Positions 1-9,156 of a stretch of DNA of 64,000 bases are shown one piece after another. The position numbers were made by a program, and so were the translations under genes. Source of the stretch: Pukyongia sp963768085 (GTDB lineage: Bacteria; Bacteroidota; Bacteroidia; Flavobacteriales; Flavobacteriaceae); assembly GCA_963768085.1 (NCBI GenBank), contig CAVYGO010000005.1, positions 310,001 through 374,000 on the forward strand. Reading direction: 5' to 3'. The notes beneath the pieces were generated by a model. That model ran no database searches, was not told the DNA's origin, and saw nothing but the letters and a program-made list of their open reading frames with translations. Position 1 is the stretch's first letter; the number at the start of each line of letters is the position of its first letter.

Positions 1-1141
1 ACCCAACAAAACCGTCACCTTCTTCATCGTTGATATCTTTTTTCACCTTCCAGTTATCCTCCGGAAGTGGTTCTGAGAGCGCCAAATAGTATTTAAAGTT
101 TGGGAATTCACGTTCCAGTTCCCTGAAATGATCGATATAGAAAAGTTCGCGTTTAGAACGTCCCCCATACCAATAAGTAACGGTACGCCCGGTTTTAAGT
201 GTTTTGAACAGATGATAAAGGTGTGAACGCATAGGAGCCATTCCTGCTCCACCACCTACATACAACATTTCAGATTCGGAAGGATTGATGAAGAATTCAC
301 CGTAAGGCCCTGAAATAGTTACTTTGTCTCCTTCTTTACAATTAAAGATGTATGATGAAGCAATACCGGGATTTACCTGCATCCACTGGTTTTTGGCTCT
401 ATCCCATGGTGGCGTAGCAATACGAACATTTAGCATGATCTCACGGCCCTCAGCTGGATAAGAGGCCATAGAGTAAGCTCTTTCAACTGTTTCCGTATTT
501 TTCATCACCAATGGCCAAAGTCCGAATTTATCCCACTCCGCCTGGAATTTGTCCGGGGTTTCATGTTCTTCAGGGTGGGCGGTAATATCAATATCCGCAT
601 ATTTAACCTCACAAGGCGGAATTTCTATCTGGATATATCCACCAGCCTTGTAGTTCATATCTTGAGGGATCTCAACTACGAATTCCTTTATAAATGAAGC
701 CACGTTGTAATTACGAACGACCGTAGCGTCCCATTTCTTTATTCCGAAGACCTCTTCAGGAATATGAATATTCATATCCTGTTTCACCTTCACCTGACAC
801 GCCAATCTGGCACCGGATTTTAACTCTTTTCTTGTAAAATGTGGTGTTTCCGTAGGTAACGCTTCTCCGCCCCCTTCATAAACATGACACTCACATTGAA
901 TGCAAGTTCCACCACCACCACAGGCAGAGGGTAAGAAAACCTTCTGATTTCCGAGAGTAGACAACAAGGTACCCCCTGAAGGCACCTCAATTACTTTCTC
1001 ATCATTTATCGTAATCTTCACCGGTCCTGAAGGCGCGAGTTTTTGTTTCGTGAATAGCAATAAGGCTACCAGTAATAGTGTGAGTACCAAAAACGCAACC
1101 ACCGTTGCTATAATGACTCCCAATGTGCTTGCTAAAAACAT
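1..1141 (-). CDS. nqrF: Na+-translocating NADH:quinone reductase subunit F (partial, C-terminus off the left edge)
   Basis: NqrF is the NADH-oxidising entry subunit of the Na+-pumping NQR complex in the inner membrane; it passes electrons from NADH through FAD and a 2Fe-2S centre. I translated this frame by hand from the ATG at 1141. The reading frame is open for about 380 residues and runs off the window, so the last 40-50 residues are missing. Residues 3-31 form one membrane anchor. The ferredoxin domain follows with cysteines 74, 80, 83 and 115 (C-x5-C-x2-C-x31-C), exactly the NqrF pattern. The flavin motif RAYSMASYP and the NADH-binding stretch GGGAGMAPMRS follow. It is the last gene visible of nqrABCDEF, one base after the nqrE stop. 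There is no frameshift; it is only truncated by the window. Confidence 0.96.
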   Translation of the reverse strand, partial: MFLASTLGVIIATVVAFLVLTLLLVALLLFTKQKLAPSGPVKITINDEKVIEVPSGGTLLSTLGNQKVFLPSACGGGGTCIQCECHVYEGGGEALPTETPHFTRKELKSGARLACQVKVKQDMNIHIPEEVFGIKKWDATVVRNYNVASFIKEFVVEIPQDMNYKAGGYIQIEIPPCEVKYADIDITAHPEEHETPDKFQAEWDKFGLWPLVMKNTETVERAYSMASYPAEGREIMLNVRIATPPWDRAKNQWMQVNPGIASSYIFNCKEGDKVTISGPYGEFFINPSESEMLYVGGGAGMAPMRSHLYHLFKTLKTGRTVTYWYGGRSKRELFYIDHFRELEREFPNFKYYLALSEPLPEDNWKVKKDINDEEGDGFVG

Positions 1142-1142
1142 A

Positions 1143-1880
1143 TTATTGTGCTGTTATTTCTGAAACTTCCGATGTTTCGTTCTGTGCTAAATTTTTAGTC
1201 GTTTCTTCCGAGGTATTCTCAATTTGTGCCGATCCGGATTCTACGGTTTCAGGCGCATCATCACCTCCTGTCAACATTCCTCCAAAACTCATAAATCCAA
1301 TAGCCATCAATCCCGTGATAATAAAAGTAATCCCCAAACCACGTAGCGGTGCCGGTACATTTGAATAACGAATTTTCTCCCTGATGGCGGCAATAGCTAA
1401 TATGGCAAGGAACCATCCTATCCCACTACTAAATCCATAATTCAGGGCTAATGTGAAGCTTTCTATCTCTCTGGATTGCATGAACAGCGATCCTCCCAGA
1501 ATTGCACAGTTAACCGCGATAAGTGGTAAGAAAATACCCAATGAATTATACAGGGCAGGTGAAAACCTTTCTACAACAATCTCTACCAATTGTACCATGG
1601 TTGCAATAGTGGCAATAAATAAAATAAAGGATAGGAAACTAAGATCGTATTCGGCATATTCAGCACCCAGCCATGACAAGGCTCCTTCTTGCAGTATATA
1701 TTGATCTAATAACCAGTTAAGAGGCACCGTCACGGTTAATACAAAAATTACCGCTGCACCCAGTCCTACTGCTGTACTTACTTTTTTGGAAACAGCCAGG
1801 TAAGAGCACATTCCAAGGAAGTAGGCAAATACCATGTTGTCTACAAAGACCGACTTAAAAAATAATTCTACGTGTTCCAT
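1143..1880 (-). CDS. nqrE: Na+-translocating NADH:quinone reductase subunit E
   Basis: NqrE is a six-helix membrane subunit that, with NqrD, holds an intramembrane iron-sulphur site in the NQR complex. Cysteines 25 (GMCSYLA) and 125 (VNCAILGG) match the two conserved cysteines of the family. Core homology covers residues 1 to about 205. The remaining 40 residues are a hydrophilic Glu/Ser/Thr-rich tail not present in the roughly 200-residue proteobacterial form, so the protein is long at 245 residues. The start is an ATG 25 bases after the nqrD stop. It sits in the nqr operon, transcribed leftwards. Confidence 0.97.
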   Translation of the reverse strand: MEHVELFFKSVFVDNMVFAYFLGMCSYLAVSKKVSTAVGLGAAVIFVLTVTVPLNWLLDQYILQEGALSWLGAEYAEYDLSFLSFILFIATIATMVQLVEIVVERFSPALYNSLGIFLPLIAVNCAILGGSLFMQSREIESFTLALNYGFSSGIGWFLAILAIAAIREKIRYSNVPAPLRGLGITFIITGLMAIGFMSFGGMLTGGDDAPETVESGSAQIENTSEETTKNLAQNETSEVSEITAQ

Positions 1881-1905
1881 AGTGAAATGATTTCAGTACT
1901 TGCTA

Positions 1906-2553
1906 CTAATTTTCTTCGATTAATGCTTTATTCTTACTACGCTGAACCCAGATGATGATCCCTACGACGATCAAAGCCATTGGGGGTAACACCATAAATC
2001 CGTTGTTCTCATATCCGATTGCGTAAAGTCCGGTTTTTTCAACTGAATCACCAAGAACCTTAAAACCAAATAAAGTACCCGAGCCAAATAATTCACGGAA
2101 GAACCCAACAATTATAAGGATCACACCATAACCTAAGGCGTTTCCTATTCCATCAAGGAATGATTTCCACGGTCCGTTCCCCAGTGCAAAAGCCTCGAAA
2201 CGTCCCATGATTATACAGTTGGTAATGATTAAACCAATAAATACCGACAATTCCTTACTCAATTCGTATGCAAATGCTTTCAGCACCTGGTCTACCATAA
2301 TCACCAGTGTAGCCACAACAATCAATTGCACGATAATTCTGATTTTGGATGGTATGACATTTCTGAGTAATGAGATAACCACGTTACCCACGCCCAAAAC
2401 AAAGATCACAGAGATAGCCATTACGATTGAAGGCTTCAACTGTGCTGTAATCGCCAAGGCCGAACATATTCCCAATACCTGAATGGTGATAGGGTTATTA
2501 TCTGCCAATGGGTCCAGAATTAACTTACTGTCTTTTTTAGATAAAAGTCCCAT
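1906..2553 (-). CDS. nqrD: Na+-translocating NADH:quinone reductase subunit D
   Basis: NqrD is the inverted-topology partner of NqrE in the membrane core of the Na+-NQR complex. The 215-residue length is normal. Multiple hydrophobic helices are visible, and cysteines 30 (LGICSALA) and 113 (TNCIIMGR) match the conserved pair that ligates the intramembrane iron-sulphur site. The phrase TNCIIMGRFEAFA is typical of the family. It follows nqrC by four bases, which suggests translational coupling. Confidence 0.97.
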   Translation of the reverse strand: MGLLSKKDSKLILDPLADNNPITIQVLGICSALAITAQLKPSIVMAISVIFVLGVGNVVISLLRNVIPSKIRIIVQLIVVATLVIMVDQVLKAFAYELSKELSVFIGLIITNCIIMGRFEAFALGNGPWKSFLDGIGNALGYGVILIIVGFFRELFGSGTLFGFKVLGDSVEKTGLYAIGYENNGFMVLPPMALIVVGIIIWVQRSKNKALIEEN

Positions 2554-2557
2554 ACAC

Positions 2558-3304
2558 CTAGTTTAATTTTTTGAAATAAGAAACATACATTTTCACATCC
2601 TTCTGAAGCATAGCGCTTAAACCATCTCCGGTAATAGTTGCGCCAGCAAGGGCATCTACTTCCTGATCGGTCTTATCTTCATTCTTAGGATCATTGTTTC
2701 CTTTGGCAACCTTGATTCCGGAGTATGATCCATCATCCAGAAAACTTTCTCCACTGAAATCGTCCATAAAAAATCGTTGTTTGATCTCAGCTCCAAGTCC
2801 CGGAGTCTCTCCTTTATGGTCAAAATAAACACCCTGTATTTTCATAGATCGATCCACAGCTACAAAGCCCCAGATCGCATCCCAAAGTCCTTTTCCGCGT
2901 ACTGGCATAACATATACTTCCTTTCCATCCTTTTCACCCATAAATAAGGGAAGTCTTCTTTGGTATTTTCCGTCTTTGGCTTTTGCCGATTCTTTCTTTA
3001 TATCAATAAGGTAGGCCTGATCGTCTTCGGTTACTTCGTTGCCCTGGATCACATATTGCTTCTTGATGTACTTAGCGAATTCCGCTTCCACTCTATCTGT
3101 AGGAATGAATGCCACATCGTTCTGCCCTTCATTTTCGTTGATCCCCATAGCATATAGGATATTCTGCTGCTTTTCATATCGCTCATTCGCCTTGATAGTA
3201 GGTTTAAGACCATTGGCAAATCCAGCCAATATAGATCCAACAACTACCACCATGATAACTGAGAACAAGATCGTGTAGCTATTCTTTTCTGTGTCGAGTG
3301 CCAT
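2558..3304 (-). CDS. nqrC: Na+-translocating NADH:quinone reductase subunit C
   Basis: NqrC is a membrane-anchored periplasmic flavoprotein of the NQR complex carrying a covalent FMN. I place the start at the ATG at 3304 (MALDTEKNSY), which gives 248 residues with a single helix at about 11-33. A longer frame back to 3490 only adds residues antisense-free but inside nqrB and has no family support. The FMN domain follows, and the flavin threonine is probably T223 in D217-ALAGAT. The usual motif reads SGAT; here the serine position is alanine. The nqrB stop lies 2 bases upstream. Confidence 0.95.
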   Translation of the reverse strand: MALDTEKNSYTILFSVIMVVVVGSILAGFANGLKPTIKANERYEKQQNILYAMGINENEGQNDVAFIPTDRVEAEFAKYIKKQYVIQGNEVTEDDQAYLIDIKKESAKAKDGKYQRRLPLFMGEKDGKEVYVMPVRGKGLWDAIWGFVAVDRSMKIQGVYFDHKGETPGLGAEIKQRFFMDDFSGESFLDDGSYSGIKVAKGNNDPKNEDKTDQEVDALAGATITGDGLSAMLQKDVKMYVSYFKKLN

Positions 3305-3306
3305 AA

Positions 3307-4587
3307 TTAAGCGGTTTTTACTTTTAGACGTTTCACTCTTCGTTTTATATTGCCCTGAAGGACATAGTGATCGATGGTTGGTGCAAACACGTTCATTAAC
3401 AGGATGGCGAGGAAAACACCTTCCGGATAAGCAGGATTGAATACACGTATCATAATTGATATGAATCCAATTAAGAATCCATATATCCATTTTCCTTTAT
3501 TGGTCTGAGAGGCTGTTACAGGATCAGTTGCCATATAAACCGCCCCAAATAAAATACTTCCTATGATAAGGTGTTGCCAGTAAGGAACCGTCATGAGACC
3601 GTAGAATTTACTGCTTTCGGTAATCCATCCCAATTCAGCTACGCCATTGAATATCAAACCCATAGCTACAGCTCCAATCAGTGTACTGAAAATGATTCTC
3701 CAACTACCAATTTTTGTGAATATAAGGAACAATGCTCCGAATATGATCAAAGCTTTGGAGGTTTCTCCCACGGAACCGGGAATAAAGCCCCAGAACATAT
3801 CTTGTAGCGAATACAATGCATCTGCTCTTTCACCATAGGTTGTTGCGATTTCAGCACCGTTGGCTGCCTGTACCGTCAATTCCTGTCCTGATTTGGCATA
3901 GTATCCCAGGACGGTTTCACCCGATATTGCATCTATATTTTCTCCTGCCATAATCGCTTTATCGCGAGCCATGGCACCATGTATCCAAACTTTGTCTCCT
4001 GTCATCCAGGTGGGATATGCGAAGAAAAGGAATGCCCTTATAGTAAGAGCAGGATTCAGAATATTCATTCCGGTGCCCCCAAATACTTCTTTTCCGATCA
4101 CGACTCCAAACGCCACAGCTACGGCAAGCATCCATAGTGGAATGTCCACCGGTACAATAAGTGGAACGAGCATCCCCGTTACCAGATATCCCTCTTCTAC
4201 CTCATGTCCTTTAATAACTGCAAATAAGAATTCGATTGCCAGACCAACTCCATAGGAAACAATTACCAGCGGAAGAACGGTCCAAAGTCCCATAATGAAA
4301 TTATCCCAGGTAAAGAAGTTCTCCCAAGGTGCGGCCCTCAACGCTTCATCAAGGGCAGCGTAATGCTGATACCCTGCATTGAATATACCGAAGAGCAAAC
4401 ATGGCACTAACGCCAGGATAACAGTATTCATGGTACGTTTTAAGTCATCCGCACCTTTTACATGCGTTCCACCATGAGTTGTATCGTTCGGCAGGTACAA
4501 AAACGTATGTAGCGCATTAAATGCCGGTGCCATTTTTTTGCCCTTGTATTTTTCTTTTAGTCTATGTAAATTTTGTTTCAATCCCAT
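3307..4587 (-). CDS. nqrB: Na+-translocating NADH:quinone reductase subunit B
   Basis: NqrB is the large membrane subunit of Na+-NQR. It carries a covalent FMN and riboflavin and forms much of the Na+ channel. At 426 residues with about ten hydrophobic segments it is full length. Family landmarks are the N-terminal cytoplasmic arm, GKEVFGGTGMNILNPAL near 166-181 and YMATDPVTA near 350. The flavinylation site is D219-A-I-S-G-E-T225: the threonine is kept but the usual alanine of SGAT is glutamate, which I confirmed on the DNA. The start ATG lies 4 bases after the nqrA stop. Confidence 0.97.
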   Translation of the reverse strand: MGLKQNLHRLKEKYKGKKMAPAFNALHTFLYLPNDTTHGGTHVKGADDLKRTMNTVILALVPCLLFGIFNAGYQHYAALDEALRAAPWENFFTWDNFIMGLWTVLPLVIVSYGVGLAIEFLFAVIKGHEVEEGYLVTGMLVPLIVPVDIPLWMLAVAVAFGVVIGKEVFGGTGMNILNPALTIRAFLFFAYPTWMTGDKVWIHGAMARDKAIMAGENIDAISGETVLGYYAKSGQELTVQAANGAEIATTYGERADALYSLQDMFWGFIPGSVGETSKALIIFGALFLIFTKIGSWRIIFSTLIGAVAMGLIFNGVAELGWITESSKFYGLMTVPYWQHLIIGSILFGAVYMATDPVTASQTNKGKWIYGFLIGFISIMIRVFNPAYPEGVFLAILLMNVFAPTIDHYVLQGNIKRRVKRLKVKTA

Positions 4588-4591
4588 AGCA

Positions 4592-5941
4592 TTATCCTAT
4601 TTCTTTATACATTAAATCGAGGCCTTTTCTAATAATTTGCTGGTGAGGTTGTTTTGAAACACAAACGAACTCGGTAAGGGAAAAGTCCTCAGGAGAAACT
4701 TCATACATTCCCAATGCCTCCATCTGATCCAGATCCTCTACCATACAAGCTTTCAGGATTTGTAATGGATAGATATCCAGGGGAAACACTTCTTCGTAAT
4801 TGCCTGTTACTACGAATGCCCGATGCTCTCCGTTTGTATTTGTGTTGAGTTCATATTTTTTCTTCGGAAGCATCCAGGAGAAAGTCAATGCCCGGGAGGG
4901 AGATATTTTGTTGAAAACAGGTTTTGTCCATCCAAAGAATTCGTAATCATCACCCTCAGGAATAACACTCACAGTGTTGTTATAAAATCCTAAGTGTTCT
5001 TTAGGTGAAATGGCGGTTCCTGTTAATACATCTCCGCTGATAACACGTATATTCTCTTCATCCAGACCAGAGTCATAAACGAAAGTGGATACTTCAGACC
5101 CAATTTTTGTTTTGTAATATTTTGGTGCTTTCACCGATGAACCGGCCAAAGCAATAACACGCTCGGCATTGAACTTTCCAGTTAACAGCAATTCACCTAT
5201 TATAACAAGGTCCTGGGCGGCTACGGTCCAAACGACCTCACCTTTATTAACAGGATCAATCCTGGCGATCTGTGTGCCCACATTACCCGCAGGATGCGGA
5301 CCTTTCACGTTGTGAAGGGTCACATCACGCATTCCCGACAGAGGTGATTCTGAACTCCCAACAGATACATGCACCTGTCCGGAAGTTAATTTATTTAAAG
5401 CCGTCAATGCCGCCTGTAATTCACTCTCTTTCCTCTGTAAGGTAAAATCCAGGCTTGCAGCGAGCGGAGCCGTGGAATAACCGGAAATGAATATGGCTTT
5501 TGGTTCGGAGTCTGGTTTAGCAATGATATCGTATGGACGTTGTTTTATAAAAGGCCAACATCCCGCCGATAACAACAATTCTCTTATCGCATCCGGAGAT
5601 GCACTTCCCGGATCTAACGTACCAAAATCCTTATATGAGTCTTGTTGCTCACCTTCGATCTGTAATTTTTTAATAACCCGCTTGGCTCCTCTTTCAATTT
5701 CTGTTAGTGTTCCGCTAACCGGAGAAACAAACTTGATTGCCTCATTATCTTTTGAATAAAAAATGGTGTCTCCTGCCTGCAATTTTGCGCCTTCTTTTAC
5801 CACCATTTTAGGTGTTATAAGGTGAAAATCTGAGGGTCTGAGTGCGAAAGTACGAGAGCGGGGAGCATTGGAAAGGTTTTTTTCGGCTTCGCCTTTTAAT
5901 TGAATGTTAAGACCTTTTCTAATCTTAATGTCTTTTGACAT
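4592..5941 (-). CDS. nqrA: Na+-translocating NADH:quinone reductase subunit A
   Basis: NqrA is the cytoplasmic quinone-binding subunit of Na+-NQR and the first gene of the operon. The 449-residue length is normal. The N-terminal KIRKGLNIQLKG and the RPSDFHLITPKMVVKEGAKLQAG region (barrel-sandwich fold) are typical, as is the C-terminal LCVEDLDQ-like stretch near 400. The operon order A-B-C-D-E-F with spacings of 1-25 bases implies one transcript from the promoter at about 6000. Confidence 0.97.
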   Translation of the reverse strand: MSKDIKIRKGLNIQLKGEAEKNLSNAPRSRTFALRPSDFHLITPKMVVKEGAKLQAGDTIFYSKDNEAIKFVSPVSGTLTEIERGAKRVIKKLQIEGEQQDSYKDFGTLDPGSASPDAIRELLLSAGCWPFIKQRPYDIIAKPDSEPKAIFISGYSTAPLAASLDFTLQRKESELQAALTALNKLTSGQVHVSVGSSESPLSGMRDVTLHNVKGPHPAGNVGTQIARIDPVNKGEVVWTVAAQDLVIIGELLLTGKFNAERVIALAGSSVKAPKYYKTKIGSEVSTFVYDSGLDEENIRVISGDVLTGTAISPKEHLGFYNNTVSVIPEGDDYEFFGWTKPVFNKISPSRALTFSWMLPKKKYELNTNTNGEHRAFVVTGNYEEVFPLDIYPLQILKACMVEDLDQMEALGMYEVSPEDFSLTEFVCVSKQPHQQIIRKGLDLMYKEIG

Positions 5942-5993
5942 AGGACAGTGGTGTTAAATTTCTTTTTCTTACCGAATGCTTTTTTCGGGTGTG

Positions 5994-6025
5994 CAAATTT
6001 ATGAATTAAAAATACCACCACACAA
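5994..6025 (-). promoter_or_regulatory. Predicted promoter of the nqr operon
   Basis: On the minus strand TAAATTTG (6001-5994) matches the flavobacterial -7 element TANNTTTG in all fixed positions. A TTG at 6025-6023 lies 21 bases upstream, as expected for the -33 element. Predicted transcription starts near 5988, leaving a leader of about 47 bases before nqrA. Confidence 0.6.
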
Positions 6026-6095
6026 GAAATAGATGCAAAAATTTAATGGGCAAACCGCAAACTTTTTCGGTTAAAATTAAGGCATAAAATTTGTT

Positions 6096-6103
6096 TATCT
6101 TTA
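6096..6103 (+). promoter_or_regulatory. Possible -7 element for the plug gene
   Basis: TATCTTTA matches TANNTTTG in seven of eight positions and lies 18 bases before the ATG at 6122. No clear -33 TTG is seen at the right distance, so confidence is low. Confidence 0.35.
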
Positions 6104-6121
6104 GCCTCTAAACTACTTTAT

Positions 6122-7375
6122 ATGGGGAGATTTATATTAACCATCGTTATCGTTTTATTAGTAAATCCTGTGCTATTCGGACAGGCAGAAGAAAAACCTG
6201 CTCCTGAATATATACGCACCATCCAGTTCGCAGGAACAACTGCGTTTAGTAAATTACCTATCCTCCGACTTGGAGAACGAATGCGCATGTCTTTCGATGC
6301 GCTTAACGGTAACGAAGATGATTATTACTATATCATCACCCATCACAATTTCGATTGGACGGAGAGCGACCTTTCCAAAGGGGAATTTCTTAACGGTTTC
6401 GATGATGTTCGAATTGAAACCTATGAAAACTCACTGAATACCCTTCAGATTTTTTCGCATTATTACCTCGATATCCCGAATCGGGAAACACGTGCTATTA
6501 CTCAGAGTGGAAATTATCTCATCAGCATCTACAACGATGACAATGAGCTCGTCTTTTCGCGAAAATTCATGGTCATGGAAAATATTGTGAGTGTAATTGC
6601 AGAGATAAGACGATCGCGAGACCTGAACTATATTCGTGAAAAGCAATCGGTGAACTTCAGTATAAATTCTCCATCCCTCCTGTTGATCAATCCGAAACAA
6701 ACAGTGAAGGTGTTGGTTTTACAGAATAGCAATCTCAAAACAGCAATCACCGATCTTAAACCTCAGTATACCATTGGAAGCGAGCTTATGTATCGCTACG
6801 ATTCGGAATCCTCATTTTGGGGAGGTAACGAATTTCTGAATTTCGATAATAAGGATGTTCGCGCTGCTATTAATGGTGTTCGCAAAGTAGATTTAAGAGA
6901 CCTATACGAGAATTATCTGTATACAAATATTTCGAGAAAAGACAGGCCTTACACCTATAATCCGGATATAAATGGGAATTTTGTGGTTCGGAATATTGAT
7001 GCGGGAGATCCAAGTATCGAAGCCGAATATGTTGTGATGCATTTCGCTTTGCAATATTTTGAAGATATAGGCGATAAAGAAATTCACATCTACGGTAATT
7101 TCAACAACTGGACAATCGATGGCAGCACCTATATGCAATACGATAAAGCCAGTGATACATATCGCATGTCCCGTTTATTCAAACAAGGCTTTTATAACTA
7201 TAAATACGTCCTGGTAGATCGAGATGGTTCGATCGATGAAGGCGCTATAAGCGGAAATTTCTGGCAGACAGAGAATGACTATACCATCCTGGTTTACTAT
7301 CGAGATCTTGGAGGTCGTTTCGACCGGATCATCGGTATGGGGATGGCAAATTCCACCAACATTACCAATAACTGA
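6122..7375 (+). CDS. Type IX secretion system plug protein (DUF5103 family)
   Basis: Proteins of this family close the periplasmic side of the SprA (Sov) translocon of the type IX secretion system when it is not loaded with PorV and cargo. The 417-residue protein has a Sec signal peptide ending near residue 20 (LLVNPVLFGQ-A). It is then all beta-rich and lacks membrane segments. The PEYIRTIQF start of the mature protein, the HHNFDWTESDLSKGEFLNGF segment near 74-93 and the late GNFNNWTI stretch are features I recognise from flavobacterial DUF5103 proteins. It is divergent from nqrA, with 180 bases between the start codons. PorT is encoded elsewhere in this window (19734). Confidence 0.85.
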   Translation: MGRFILTIVIVLLVNPVLFGQAEEKPAPEYIRTIQFAGTTAFSKLPILRLGERMRMSFDALNGNEDDYYYIITHHNFDWTESDLSKGEFLNGFDDVRIETYENSLNTLQIFSHYYLDIPNRETRAITQSGNYLISIYNDDNELVFSRKFMVMENIVSVIAEIRRSRDLNYIREKQSVNFSINSPSLLLINPKQTVKVLVLQNSNLKTAITDLKPQYTIGSELMYRYDSESSFWGGNEFLNFDNKDVRAAINGVRKVDLRDLYENYLYTNISRKDRPYTYNPDINGNFVVRNIDAGDPSIEAEYVVMHFALQYFEDIGDKEIHIYGNFNNWTIDGSTYMQYDKASDTYRMSRLFKQGFYNYKYVLVDRDGSIDEGAISGNFWQTENDYTILVYYRDLGGRFDRIIGMGMANSTNITNN

Positions 7376-7408
7376 TCTATTTTCTGTTTTAAAACCGGTC
7401 AGATTAAT

Positions 7409-7416
7409 TAACTTTG
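7409..7416 (+). promoter_or_regulatory. -7 element abutting the DUF3667 start codon
   Basis: TAACTTTG is a full match to TANNTTTG and ends only 4 bases before the ATG at 7421. If used, transcription would start at or just inside the start codon. Confidence 0.45.
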
Positions 7417-7420
7417 AAGT

Positions 7421-8761
7421 ATGAGCTCTGAAAAGCCTGTACCTTCCGAGAATCGCCCAGCTGCTGAAAATGAGACAACTTTGGATAAACCTGTAGCCTC
7501 CGATAAGCCTGCACCGGCTAAGGGCAGGAAGGCGATGCAATTTCGCGCCACCAAATGCAGAAATTGTGGCCATCCTCTGGAATTAACAGACAGGTACTGT
7601 TCGTATTGCTCTCAATTGAATACCACCAAAAACCTAAAGCTTAAAGATTTTTTCGGAGAGTTCCTCGGGAGTCTTATCACCTACGATTCCAAGTTTAGAT
7701 TTACCTTAAAGGATCTGCTGTTTCGCCCTGGTGTGATGACCCGGAATTATGTGAATGGCCAGCGCTTGAAATATGCAAACCCTTTCAGGTTCTTTCTTAG
7801 CGTATCCATTATTTATTTTATACTTCAGGGGCTAATTAGTACAATTACCGGAAGTAGTCAACTCATTCAGGAAAATCAGGAAAACGGTAATGCAGGATTT
7901 ATTATTGGCCCGGGTTCGAACAATGTAAATCTCCCAACTTTCGCTATGGATTCGGTCCAGGTAGATACAATCATTGCGGAAAATAAAAATATTGCGAAAC
8001 TCGACTCCATACTTTCAAAAAATAATATTGATCTAAAACAAAGTCAGTTAGATTCTATACTGGCCCAGGAGAAGATCGATGTAGAAAAAGTGAATATGGA
8101 TTCACTGGTTAATGCATTCGATTTTCTGCCTTTCGTAAGGGGCAATGACAAGCCCACTTATAAGCTAATTTCAGAAGATACCTTATCGGCGATGAATTGG
8201 TCAAACAGTAAAGTTCAGCGATTCATACTCTACAGAGATTTTTATAAAACAACGGAAATTAAGAACCCGGTGGTCGCCCTTGACAGTATGAAGCACAATA
8301 ATACTAGTTTTAACAGATGGGTGTATGGAAAAAACGAATCAATCGAAAAAATAGAACAAAATCCAAGAGAATTTTTTGAATATCTTTTGGAGAAGACCCC
8401 GTTCTTCCTGTTCTTCTTCACTCCAATTTATGCGTTCTTTTTCTTGATTCTCTATTCCAGAAAGAAATATACCTATATGGAACACATGATCTTCATCTTC
8501 CATATCTTCAGCTTTGTGTTTTTAGCTGGAATAATCTGTCTTATTCCTGACTCAATTATTTCAAAAGGCGAGGATAATATAGTGTTCTCGATAGTGCTCA
8601 CATTGGTGGGGCCATTCTACTTTTATAAGGCCCTTCGTAATTTTTATCTGCAAAACCGACTCATAACAATAATAAAATTTATATTTTTAAACTGGATTTT
8701 CTGGATAGGAGCCTCTGTTGCAGCACTCCTGTTCTTTGCAGTTACTGCGGCAATGTATTAA
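7421..8761 (+). CDS. DUF3667 family zinc-ribbon membrane protein
   Basis: Function unknown; the family is common in Bacteroidota. Residues 1-40 are a Pro/Ala/Glu/Lys-rich low-complexity leader. A zinc-ribbon follows with two CxxC pairs (CRNCGHPL, YCSYCSQL) at about 46-67. The family signature comes next: LKDFFGEFLGSLITYDSKF, then TLKDLLFRPGVMTRNYVNGQR. Hydrophobic segments lie near 125-140 and as a cluster of four from about 325 to the end. A charged soluble stretch of roughly 180 residues separates them. apaG follows after one base, so the two are likely co-transcribed. If transcription starts at the adjacent -7 element, the real start might be the Met at 7535 just before the zinc ribbon. 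Confidence 0.85.
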   Translation: MSSEKPVPSENRPAAENETTLDKPVASDKPAPAKGRKAMQFRATKCRNCGHPLELTDRYCSYCSQLNTTKNLKLKDFFGEFLGSLITYDSKFRFTLKDLLFRPGVMTRNYVNGQRLKYANPFRFFLSVSIIYFILQGLISTITGSSQLIQENQENGNAGFIIGPGSNNVNLPTFAMDSVQVDTIIAENKNIAKLDSILSKNNIDLKQSQLDSILAQEKIDVEKVNMDSLVNAFDFLPFVRGNDKPTYKLISEDTLSAMNWSNSKVQRFILYRDFYKTTEIKNPVVALDSMKHNNTSFNRWVYGKNESIEKIEQNPREFFEYLLEKTPFFLFFFTPIYAFFFLILYSRKKYTYMEHMIFIFHIFSFVFLAGIICLIPDSIISKGEDNIVFSIVLTLVGPFYFYKALRNFYLQNRLITIIKFIFLNWIFWIGASVAALLFFAVTAAMY

Positions 8762-8762
8762 A

Positions 8763-9149
8763 ATGGAACAACAAATTACAAAAGGAATAAAGATCTCGGT
8801 AACCACTCAATATGAGGGGTGTTTAGGGGATGAACATAAGTCAAGTTATGCCTTCTCTTATACCGTAGCCATAGAAAACAACAGCAAGGATACTGTTCAA
8901 CTATTATCCCGGTACTGGAATATAAAGGATGCTCTAAACAATACGCAAGTGGTAACAGGTCAGGGCGTAATTGGCATGAAACCTGTTCTGGAGCCTGGTG
9001 AAATACATACGTACAGCAGTGGGTGCATGCTTTTAGCTCCGGTTGGCGCGATGAACGGGGCATATACTATGATCAATTTCAGCAATAAAACAGCTTTTAA
9101 AGTAGAAATTCCTTCGTTTAAGTTGTACGCAGACTTCGCAATGAATTAG
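8763..9149 (+). CDS. apaG: ApaG family protein
   Basis: ApaG is a small beta-sandwich protein linked to Co2+ and Mg2+ efflux in enterobacteria; its biochemical role is not settled. I start it at the ATG at 8763 (MEQQITKGIKI), giving 128 residues, the normal length. A longer frame from 8718 would overlap the upstream gene. The family core is clear: FSYTVAIENNSKDTVQLLSRYWNI, then GQGVIGMKPVLEPGE, then Y-x-SGC and the G-A-M-x-G-x-Y phrase. It lies one base after the DUF3667 stop and convergent with the NRDE gene. Confidence 0.92.
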   Translation: MEQQITKGIKISVTTQYEGCLGDEHKSSYAFSYTVAIENNSKDTVQLLSRYWNIKDALNNTQVVTGQGVIGMKPVLEPGEIHTYSSGCMLLAPVGAMNGAYTMINFSNKTAFKVEIPSFKLYADFAMN

Positions 9150-9156
9150 AACCTAA

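Noticed and set aside
1..1141. Possible frameshift in nqrF, because no long gene seemed to be present
   Set aside because: Manual translation from 1141 stays open to the window edge with all four Fe-S cysteines; the gene is only cut by the edge.
3305..3490. Longer NqrC with a 62-residue N-terminal extension
   Set aside because: The extension lies inside nqrB, has no family support, and the Met at 3304 gives the normal NqrC start.
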